The position numbers were made by a program, and so were the translations under genes. Shown here one piece after another: positions 38,996-46,532 of a DNA stretch of 46,532 nt (its first letter is position 1; every line of letters starts with the position of its first letter). Under the pieces are notes generated by a model, which was not told the origin of the DNA, made no database searches, and saw only the letters and a list, made by a program, of their open reading frames with translations. Source of the DNA: Candidatus Kuenenia stuttgartensis (lineage in GTDB: Bacteria; Planctomycetota; Planctomycetia; Pirellulales; UBA1268); NCBI GenBank assembly GCA_945873085.1, contig CAMCCR010000004.1, positions 1 to 46,532 on the forward strand, given 5' to 3'.

Positions 38996-41094
38996 GAGCA
39001 GAGCGTTTCCGTCGGCAGCCCGTCGCCCGCAAGGTCCGGGAGGAGGCCGACCGGATAGCCGGCGGCCTCGAGGCGGCGACGGTCGTCGTCGATGCGGTTC
39101 ACGGCGGCTCCGGGGAGCGATCCGAACAGGACAGACCGGCTCCTGCCAGGCTCGGTTGGGGAAATCGTCGCCTGACGGGGGAGTGTGGCGTCGAGCAGCG
39201 CCACCCCGCGGACGGCAGGCCCGAGCGCATCGGCCGCAAGCCAGACGAAGGCGCCACCGGCACCGCTCCCCGCGAAGGCGATCCGCGAAGGGTCGATGGC
39301 GCGGCGCAGCCGCAGTCCGTCGAGGGTCCTGGCCAGGGTGGCAATGTCCTCGCGGCCCCACCGCTGAGGATCGGACGACTGTGGCAGCACGACGGCGACG
39401 CCATACCGCGTGGCGGCCCCCCGCCACCGTTCAGCCTCACGCTTCGATGCTTCGTCGAATTCCGCGGCCCGGGTCGGCTTGCCACCGGCGCCACCGGCGG
39501 GTTGACCGCAGTAAACAAGCACGCCGAGAGGAGCTTGCGCCGTTGCCGCGGGGAGCACAGCCCACGCCGGCCGGACGATCTCCGCAGCACCGAGTCGCTC
39601 GACCGCAGTCGTGGCCGGATCGGCCTCGGTCGTGGGCACACCGATCGGCACCGCCGTCGGCTGCGTCACCAACGGCACGCCGATCGATTTCGCTTCGCCG
39701 CCACGATCGAAGGCCACGTCAACGACGGCGCCGGCATCGAGACCGGCAAGAAATCCGCCGAGGATGGCAGGCGTGGTGACTTCGAGCGGCGCAGGCTCCG
39801 CCGCCCCTCCATCGGCCTGCTGGCGCACCGAGGTGATCCGGTCCCCCGGCTCGATTCCGGCGCGGGCGGCCGGACCGTCGGGCCAAGTCCATGCCACGCT
39901 CACTCCGGGCTTTGCAGCATCACCATCGGCGGGCTTTGCGCCGCCGGGATCACCGGCAGCCCCGGGCCCGGCACGGCGTGGCACGAGTCCGAGTACGGGA
40001 CGACGCCACGGGGGGAGCGTGGCAACGAGTTCAACGCGCACCGCAATCCTTTCCCTGGCCTCGCCGCGCTCCACAACGAGATCGATCGCATCCCCCGCGT
40101 AAAGCGGAGCGATGGCGTGACGGAGTTCGGCCACACGACTCACGGCGTGACCGCCGGCCTCGACGATCCGGTCCCCGGCCCGCAGCCCGGCGCGTCCGGC
40201 CGGCGAATCGGCCCGGCAGGTTGCCACGATGGGGGGAGCCGTGAATGGATCGCGGGACGTGTAGCCGATCCCGATGATGCCAGGGGAGAGCGTTTCCCCC
40301 GCCTGGAGCCTGGGGAGAACACGGAGAATGTCCTCCAGGGGGACGGCGAAACCGATCCCGGAGTCGTACAGCTCCGTTCCCACCATCATCCCTGCGGTTT
40401 CAGCGGGGAGCGGAGCCAGCACCCCGATCACCCGGCCCTCGAGATCGACAAGCGGCCCGCCGTAATTCGCCGGAGAGACGGAGGCATCGGTCTGGACCGC
40501 CCGCCCCCAGGCCCGGTTGGTGGCCGAGAGGATCCCCACCCCGACACTCGGCTCGCTCGCACTCCAAGCCCTTCCCAAGACGAGCGTGCCCTGTCCGACC
40601 GAGAGAGCCTCGCGCGGCACTGCCTCCGTCACCGGCAGCGGAGGCATGCCCGCGGGCAGATCAATTTTGAGAAGCACCAGACCGCGGGCGAGATCGCGAC
40701 CAGTCACCCGGGCCACATGCCGGGTGCCTCCCGGGAGGGTGACCACGGCCTGGGTCGCATCCTTGGGCACGGCAAACGAGGTCGCCACCACCCAGCCTTC
40801 AGCGCCCACAACGAGCCCGCTTGACGGGCCCGACGCGGGGGAGGCCTCGGCCGGCCCACCGAGCCCGGCCTCGGAGACCCCCGCCACCTCGACCCTCACC
40901 ACGGCAGGCGCCACCGCGGCGGCCGCCGCCCGGAACACTTCCTCCTCCGCGAGCCCCACGCCGTCGGTGTCGTCGGCCACCGCATGCCATCGCGCTGACG
41001 CCACGAGTGCCAGCGACGCCAGCAGCGCGATCAACCACACCACGCCTCTGTCGCGGCCCACGCTGAGCAGGTGCCGTGTCGGTCGTCCCATCAT
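38968..41094 (-). CDS. HtrA-like pseudoprotease with two PDZ-like domains and degenerate alpha/beta-hydrolase C-terminus
   Basis: SSGLVVGAEGWVVATSFAV, GRDLARGLVLLKI, QTDASVSPANYGGPLVDLEGRVIGV; PDZ-like CRADSPAGRAGLRAGDRIVEAGG and GPAARAGIEPGDRITSV; C-terminal RIAFAGSGAGGAFVWLAADAL. Confidence 0.85.
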   Translation of the reverse strand: MMGRPTRHLLSVGRDRGVVWLIALLASLALVASARWHAVADDTDGVGLAEEEVFRAAAAAVAPAVVRVEVAGVSEAGLGGPAEASPASGPSSGLVVGAEGWVVATSFAVPKDATQAVVTLPGGTRHVARVTGRDLARGLVLLKIDLPAGMPPLPVTEAVPREALSVGQGTLVLGRAWSASEPSVGVGILSATNRAWGRAVQTDASVSPANYGGPLVDLEGRVIGVLAPLPAETAGMMVGTELYDSGIGFAVPLEDILRVLPRLQAGETLSPGIIGIGYTSRDPFTAPPIVATCRADSPAGRAGLRAGDRIVEAGGHAVSRVAELRHAIAPLYAGDAIDLVVERGEARERIAVRVELVATLPPWRRPVLGLVPRRAGPGAAGDPGGAKPADGDAAKPGVSVAWTWPDGPAARAGIEPGDRITSVRQQADGGAAEPAPLEVTTPAILGGFLAGLDAGAVVDVAFDRGGEAKSIGVPLVTQPTAVPIGVPTTEADPATTAVERLGAAEIVRPAWAVLPAATAQAPLGVLVYCGQPAGGAGGKPTRAAEFDEASKREAERWRGAATRYGVAVVLPQSSDPQRWGREDIATLARTLDGLRLRRAIDPSRIAFAGSGAGGAFVWLAADALGPAVRGVALLDATLPRQATISPTEPGRSRSVLFGSLPGAAVNRIDDDRRRLEAAGYPVGLLPDLAGDGLPTETLCSWVESLGVL

Positions 41095-42197
41095 GGTTTC
41101 CCACCTGCCCGCGGTTTCGGACCGAGATCACATTCGACGATGCCACCATCCCGGATCACGGTCACCTGAACGGGATCGCCGTCAGCGAGGGCCGCCAGCC
41201 GTTGCTGAACCGCCGATCGCGACGCCACGGAACGCCCGTTGACGGCGACGAGCAGGTCGTCGGCCCGCAGCCCAGCCCCGGCGGACACCGATCCGTCGCG
41301 GATGCTCTCCACGAACGGCGGCGTCTTGTCGAGCAGGTCGGGGACGAGCACGATCCCGAGCAGGGCCACGTCGTAGGGAAGCCCGTCGGGCTCGGGCGTC
41401 GCAAGCGCATCAACCCCGGCACCGAGCACACTCCGGTAGCCACGGGCCACCTCGTCGACCGGCAGCGCGTAGTTGAGCCAGACGCCGGTCGCGGTCGCAC
41501 GCAATTCCTTCCCCAGCATGCCGACCAGTCGCCCCCGCCAGTCGATGAGCGCTCCACCGGCCGAGCCCGGGTTGCTGGTCGTGCAGTCGAGGATGTAGAC
41601 GTTGCCGCGGTAGGGGGCTTCGTGAGCCCCGCGGCGGGCCTCGAGCGGGACGATGCTGGAGATCACCCCATGCTGGGCACTCACCCGCTCATCACCGACG
41701 GCCACACCGAACAGATTCGACAGCGCGAACACCCTGGTTCCCGGAGACACCCCGCCGACAGCCGCGCCCGCCTGGGCTGGCGCCGCCTCATCGAGCGTGG
41801 GAAGCTCGTAGCAGGGGAGATCCTCCCCGGCGATCGACAACACCGCCAACTCGCGGCGTGGATCGGCCCCCAGCAGCGTTGCCGGATACCGTCGGCCATC
41901 ATCGAGCACGCAGTCGATTCCATCGGAATCGAGCACCGTGCTGAGAACCGTCACGATGTGCCCCTGAGGGCTGACGAGGATCCCGGTTTGGTAGGCCTCG
42001 AGCCCGCGCACCCCCCCTGCCCCGTAGAGCTTGACGACGCGTCTGGCCCCACCGGCGATCGTCTCTTCGGGCGTCGCGCCCCGCGCCACCGCGCCGAGCA
42101 AGGCGACCGCGCCGACCGCGCCGATCACGGCCGTCACGACAAACGCCAGCAAGCTCGCCCCCCGCGTCGGGGTCTCGGGCATCGCACAGGTTCTCAT
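41091..42197 (-). CDS. HtrA-like pseudoprotease with C-terminal PDZ-like domain
   Basis: TGILVSPQGHIVTVLSTVL, GADPRRELAVLSI, CTTSNPGSAGGALIDWRGRLVGM; PDZ-like GSVSAGAGLRADDLLVAVNGRSV. Confidence 0.85.
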   Translation of the reverse strand: MRTCAMPETPTRGASLLAFVVTAVIGAVGAVALLGAVARGATPEETIAGGARRVVKLYGAGGVRGLEAYQTGILVSPQGHIVTVLSTVLDSDGIDCVLDDGRRYPATLLGADPRRELAVLSIAGEDLPCYELPTLDEAAPAQAGAAVGGVSPGTRVFALSNLFGVAVGDERVSAQHGVISSIVPLEARRGAHEAPYRGNVYILDCTTSNPGSAGGALIDWRGRLVGMLGKELRATATGVWLNYALPVDEVARGYRSVLGAGVDALATPEPDGLPYDVALLGIVLVPDLLDKTPPFVESIRDGSVSAGAGLRADDLLVAVNGRSVASRSAVQQRLAALADGDPVQVTVIRDGGIVECDLGPKPRAGGKP

Positions 42198-44122
42198 GTC
42201 GTCCCTCCGTCGGCAGGCGTTTCGGCGTCGGTGTCCTGCCTGCCCTCGGCCGGTGCCTCGACGTCGATCCGTTCGATGCGAAACCGCCCGAACACCTCGT
42301 CGCCATGCCGGACCTCCATCGCCGTCGGCAGCCCTTCGCCGGGGCTGAAGCGGACTTCACACGGATCAGCGTCGGGGGTCGGCCAGAGATCGATGCCGAG
42401 GACGAAGCCGTCGTCGGCCACGAGGAATCTCCCCTCCACCGACGCCGCAGCCGTGTCGAGGACATCGACAAGGGGGGCACCGCCGCGGGTGCCCGGGGCA
42501 GCGGTCAGATCCCCCGCGCCTGCCTGCCCGTCTGTCGGAGGCTCCGTGCTCCAGTGGGGAACGGTGCCCCAGTAGGTCGTTCTCCCCAGCGTTGCCGGGC
42601 CCTCGCGGAGCAGACGCCGCCAGAGCACGAGCGCTGCAAGCAAGCCTCCACTCCCCGGCGGCGCCGGCGTGGCATCGAGTTCGCCCGTGGCATCGATGGA
42701 ACTCGTCCCGGTCGGCAGATCGATCGTCGCCCGCTGGTCCGAGAGTTCGATCCGGAACGGCTGCCCCTTCTCGAGACTTCCGGACACCACCCACGCAGCA
42801 TCGCCGGCCGGGAACGGATGCCGCGTCGCCACGCGCCGCGCCACCCGATCGAGTTCGACAGCGTTGAAGTGAAAATTCGTGAACCCGTTCCGCGGCTCGT
42901 AAAGCCCGGCAAGCGCGGGAGGAATGTCGACTGCCGGCTTCTGACCGTCACCGTGCGGTGCAGAGTCGCCGGGACGCCCAGGACGCTTCTCCTCCCCCTC
43001 CCCCGGCGTCTCGGTCTCGGCACCGCCGGAGACGATCTTGGCCAACTCACCGGAGGTGTGGAGGCCGGCGAGTCGCACGAGCACCTCGCGACGGCGGCCC
43101 GCACGACGGTAGACCAACGGCACGCGCCAGCCTGCGGGGAGCGTCCCGAGAATGTTCTTGAGCGCGTTGACCGTCCGCACCGGCCGGCCCGCCAGCGACA
43201 CCACCTCGTCGTCATATCGCAGCCCACGCCGGTACGCGTCGGAAGATTCGAGAATGTCGGAGACCACCACCCGTCCATCGTCGGCCGTCGCGACGGTCGC
43301 CCCGAGGGTGGCATGATCGACGAGCCTCCCACCTTTGAGGCAGCCGAGAAACTGGCGGAGTTGGTTCGATGAAATGGCGTAGCCGACGCCGACATTCACC
43401 CGCCCGCGTTTCTCGAACGAAGCCCGGCCGTTGACCCCGATCACCCGTCCCTCCGCGTCGAACAGCCCGCCTCCCGAGTTGCCGGGATTGATGGCCGCGT
43501 CGACCTGAAGGCAGTCGGCGTATTCGAGAATCGTCCCGGCCGGGAATTGGTACCGCCGTGTGCCGGAGACGATGCCGGCACTGATTGAGGGGCGGAAGTC
43601 GGTGGCGAGCAGGAAGGGATTACCAGCGGCGAAGCAGAAATCCCCCACTTCGACCAGATCGCTGTCGGCGAGTTCGGCGAAGGGGAAGTCGTCGCGGCCG
43701 ACGAGTTTGACAAGCGCCACGTCCCCCGTCGGATCGAGCCCGACGAGCACCGCATCATAGAGCCTGCCGTCGGAGAGGCCGCACTTCATCGCCACGCCGG
43801 CCGGCTGAACGACATGGAAGTTCGTGAGCGCATACCCGTCGGCACTGACAAGCACCCCCGAGCCTCCCCCAGCCTCGCCCGCGAAGATCGCCACGGCCGC
43901 TCGGGATCCTCGCGCGATCGCCTCAATCCGCGCCCGCTCCGCAGCGCGCACCCCAGCGGGGATCTCGACGGCCGGGAGCTCTCCCGCAGTGAGGGCCATC
44001 GCGACGCCCCAAACTACGTGCCAAGCGACGTGCCTAGCGATCAGGCCCGCGCGACCGGACAGACCGTCACTGCCGAGCGGCCCACGTGCCCCCCCGCACC
44101 GACGCAGGAACCTCGAGTTCAT
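42194..44122 (-). CDS. HtrA-like trypsin-fold serine protease with PDZ-like domain and C-terminal extension
   Basis: GSGVLVSADGYALTNFHVV (His), GLDPTGDVALVKL (Asp), VDAAINPGNSGGGLFDAEGRVIGV (Ser); PDZ-like SSDAYRRGLRYDDEVVSLAGRPV. Confidence 0.93.
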   Translation of the reverse strand: MNSRFLRRCGGARGPLGSDGLSGRAGLIARHVAWHVVWGVAMALTAGELPAVEIPAGVRAAERARIEAIARGSRAAVAIFAGEAGGGSGVLVSADGYALTNFHVVQPAGVAMKCGLSDGRLYDAVLVGLDPTGDVALVKLVGRDDFPFAELADSDLVEVGDFCFAAGNPFLLATDFRPSISAGIVSGTRRYQFPAGTILEYADCLQVDAAINPGNSGGGLFDAEGRVIGVNGRASFEKRGRVNVGVGYAISSNQLRQFLGCLKGGRLVDHATLGATVATADDGRVVVSDILESSDAYRRGLRYDDEVVSLAGRPVRTVNALKNILGTLPAGWRVPLVYRRAGRRREVLVRLAGLHTSGELAKIVSGGAETETPGEGEEKRPGRPGDSAPHGDGQKPAVDIPPALAGLYEPRNGFTNFHFNAVELDRVARRVATRHPFPAGDAAWVVSGSLEKGQPFRIELSDQRATIDLPTGTSSIDATGELDATPAPPGSGGLLAALVLWRRLLREGPATLGRTTYWGTVPHWSTEPPTDGQAGAGDLTAAPGTRGGAPLVDVLDTAAASVEGRFLVADDGFVLGIDLWPTPDADPCEVRFSPGEGLPTAMEVRHGDEVFGRFRIERIDVEAPAEGRQDTDAETPADGGTT

Positions 44123-45474
44123 TGTTCAACCGCCGGGGACGTGAATCGGATCGGGCAACCGGAATCAGACGCGCTGACAAAATCGACGGTCACGCCCAAT
44201 CGGCGCCCTCCCGCCACATCGACATCGATCGGAATCCCCTCGGGCGCTGGGGATTCGGCCGAAACCGCTTCGATCCTGTGGCGGAACACCTCGCGGTCGT
44301 CAACCGTGACGACCACCTCGGAGCCCCCCACGGCCCGCCCACCACCGGCCGGCGCGATCGACGCCCGGAAGCGGCGCCCCTCCGGCGGCAATCGCCAGAC
44401 GGCCTGTGTTCGTGGCCGGATCACGAGCCCGGGCCGGGCGAAGCCGTCCCCGGCGGCGACTGCCCGCGGCGCGAAGTAGGTCGCCAGCCCCGGAACTCGT
44501 GCGAGCCCACCGAACCACGGCTCCACCTCGAGTTTCTCTGGGGCCAGCCCGATCAACGACACCGTCCGCCCCGCCGCCCAGTCGAGCCTGACGACGGCAT
44601 CCCCGGGGAGGCTGATGTCGCCGTCGAGGAGCAGCGTTTCCGGCGTCCAGGTGATCTGCCGAGCGCGAAGCGATCCTCCGACGAGATCAACCGCCACGGA
44701 GGCAGACGATTTGCCGCTCCCCCCACGCTGCGTGGCCGGATCACCGCGAAGCCAATGGATGCCGATGACCTTGGAGCGCTTGACGGGGATCGTCTCCTCG
44801 TCGAGGACGACCGTGATCGACTCCGGACCGACCGATTTGATCGCACACTCGACAAACTCGTGGGCGGCTGCCGAGCCCACGACGAGAAGATCGCTCTCGA
44901 TGGTTTCGGGGAGCGCCGACAACCAAGCGCCACCGGGCGATTGGGCAGCGTCATCGGCCTGCCTCCAGGCGACGCTGCGCACCTTGCCGACAGGAATCTC
45001 ACCCCGGCCGTCGGGGCGGGAGAGCGTGACGACGGTGCCGTCCCAAGCGAGATCCTCGCCGTCGATCCACGAGCCGTCGACGAGCGCCACCCTCACCCGT
45101 CCGGCCGCTCCACTCGGCGCCCCTTCCCGCTCCACGAGCCGAACGGTGTCGATCGGAACGACCAGTTCCTGTCCGGCGGAATCGATTCTCAAGTCCGCGC
45201 CGTCGAGCGCCACGAGCGTCCCCGAGGTCGCCCCGGCCTCGGTCTTCTCGATCCGCAGTGAAAGGGGCTCACCCGCACCGACCATCCCCCCCGTCACGGA
45301 GCCGATCGAGACAACGGCCCACATCAGACGACACCGAAACGAAAGGCCCCACGGCAGACTCCGCCGGAAGCCTGGGCCTGCGGGGAGCGCGATCGTCGCC
45401 GGGAATGGTGTTCGCATCGAATGCCTCGGTTCAGCGGCAGGGGATTCCCCCGGCGCTCGGCCTGCCCCGGTCAT
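44119..45474 (-). CDS. Secreted protein with C-terminal NPCBM-like domain
   Basis: ORF 451 aa (start may be internal); C-terminal GSEVVVTVDDREVFRHRIEAVSAESPAPEGIPIDVDVAGGRRLGVTVDFVSASDSG resembles NPCBM; 4-nt overlaps both sides. Confidence 0.75.
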   Translation of the reverse strand: MTGAGRAPGESPAAEPRHSMRTPFPATIALPAGPGFRRSLPWGLSFRCRLMWAVVSIGSVTGGMVGAGEPLSLRIEKTEAGATSGTLVALDGADLRIDSAGQELVVPIDTVRLVEREGAPSGAAGRVRVALVDGSWIDGEDLAWDGTVVTLSRPDGRGEIPVGKVRSVAWRQADDAAQSPGGAWLSALPETIESDLLVVGSAAAHEFVECAIKSVGPESITVVLDEETIPVKRSKVIGIHWLRGDPATQRGGSGKSSASVAVDLVGGSLRARQITWTPETLLLDGDISLPGDAVVRLDWAAGRTVSLIGLAPEKLEVEPWFGGLARVPGLATYFAPRAVAAGDGFARPGLVIRPRTQAVWRLPPEGRRFRASIAPAGGGRAVGGSEVVVTVDDREVFRHRIEAVSAESPAPEGIPIDVDVAGGRRLGVTVDFVSASDSGCPIRFTSPAVEQ

Positions 45475-46532
45475 GGAGTCGACTCGCCGGCGGCGAGTCG
45501 CTTGAAATACTGCTCGATCGCTTCTCGGTAGTGGGCAGGGAACTCGCGGCCGATCTGCTGCAGGGCCTGCTCACGCTCGTGGGGAGGGAGATTGCCCCAA
45601 CCCTCGCCCTCCCCGAGATCCCGCCGCGTCACCTCGCCTGCCCCCTGCCCTCCGGCAATGCGGCTGTCGTCCATCGGCTTGCCGTTCCCCGAATTGCCCG
45701 ACCCCGGCGCTCCCCCTCCGCCGGATTGCTGGTTCTGCTTCTCCTCGATGGCAGCGATCAGCTTGTCGAGCGACTCGATCACCCCGTCCTGCACCTGGCG
45801 GGTGACCGGACCGGCACGTCCCTGCCCGAGACGACGCGTGATATCGCGCATCCGCCTGGCGATGTGATCGAGCGATTCGTCCTCGAGCCCCGTCATGTCG
45901 GCCCGGAGGAGCCTTGCCACCCGCTCGTAGCGAACCGGAATCTCGTCCGATCGCTCGAGGAGACGGTCGAGCGAGGCGATGCAGTCGTCGGCGCGCAGCA
46001 ACCAGTGCTGGCAGGCCGCCGTGTGGAAGAGGAGGGAGGCGGGATCGACAACCGCCTCCGGCTCGAGCCCGGCGAGGACAACAAGCCCGTCGTCGAAGCG
46101 TTCCTGACGGACAAGCTCCCGCCCCAACCAAAGCCGAACGACCCCGCGTTCGAATTCATCCGTTGCCTCTTCGGCCACCCAGGGCGGCAGCGCTGCGGCC
46201 GTCACTGGCGGGACGCCCGGCGTGGACGGCACGACGGCGAGCACCGGCAGGCAGCGCGGATCCGCCTCGGCGACGGCGCCCATGACGACGTCGAGCCGGT
46301 CGAAGGCGGGATCAGCGCCCCGCTCTCCCCAGAAGGCGAGGGCCGCCTGACGCCGCTCCTGAGGGAGACCGGAACGCTCGAGCCATGCTTGCAGGAAACG
46401 TTCCACATCCTCGCGCGGAGGGATCCGCCAGGTCGGGGGCTTCGAGAGCTCCGCGCCATCTCCAGACACAAGCGCCTCAGGTGCCGGCGCGACCGGTGTG
46501 TCGTCAGCACGCGCGGCGGCAGGCCCGACGGC
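45471..46532 (-). CDS. Hypothetical secreted protein, partial (N-terminus beyond window)
   Basis: ORF 45471..46469; frame stays open 21 codons upstream to the window edge (AVGPAAARADDTPVAPAPEAL...), so the GTG at 46469 is probably not the start; C-terminal WGNLPPHEREQALQQIGREFPAHYREAIEQYFKRLA. Confidence 0.75.
   Translation of the reverse strand, partial: AVGPAAARADDTPVAPAPEALVSGDGAELSKPPTWRIPPREDVERFLQAWLERSGLPQERRQAALAFWGERGADPAFDRLDVVMGAVAEADPRCLPVLAVVPSTPGVPPVTAAALPPWVAEEATDEFERGVVRLWLGRELVRQERFDDGLVVLAGLEPEAVVDPASLLFHTAACQHWLLRADDCIASLDRLLERSDEIPVRYERVARLLRADMTGLEDESLDHIARRMRDITRRLGQGRAGPVTRQVQDGVIESLDKLIAAIEEKQNQQSGGGGAPGSGNSGNGKPMDDSRIAGGQGAGEVTRRDLGEGEGWGNLPPHEREQALQQIGREFPAHYREAIEQYFKRLAAGESTP

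Noticed and set aside
38968-42197. Pseudoprotease genes considered as pseudogenes
   Set aside because: Long intact reading frames with overlapping start/stop junctions and preserved PDZ-like domains argue for functional genes rather than decay.

Overview
High-GC window from what looks like a planctomycete-type chromosome (inference from two TIGR03000-like domains, lipoprotein and DUF11-type proteins, and gene content). No rRNA, tRNA, CRISPR array, integrase/transposase or prophage gene could be supported. The window is densely packed with about 33 CDSs, many overlapping by 4 nt (ATGA). Recognisable genes: clpX, a PLP aminotransferase, a TlpA-like thioredoxin protein, pdxA, a ZIP metal transporter, cvpA, accA, a Ser/Thr kinase, truA, asd, an HTTM-like protein, a secreted protein-isoaspartate methyltransferase, an FKBP PPIase, an ABC ATPase, a MazG-like protein, a CzcA/CzcB-type RND efflux pair, leuA, a glnB-type P-II gene, amtB and an RluA-type pseudouridine synthase. 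The strongest candidate for an undescribed system is the overlapping minus-strand operon at about 38.3-46.5 kb. It encodes one HtrA-like protease with an intact His/Asp/Ser triad, followed by two paralogues whose triads have decayed at all three positions. One of those also carries an alpha/beta-hydrolase-like C-terminus that appears to have lost its nucleophile. Other leads: a P-II protein lacking the canonical Tyr51, with a heavily structured amtB-glnB spacer and a near-consensus sigma54 site upstream of amtB; a Cys-rich DUF11 lipoprotein operon with tandem paralogues; and a three-half-site operator-like array upstream of a Ser/Gly-repeat TIGR03000-like protein. All calls were made by eye; no searches were run.
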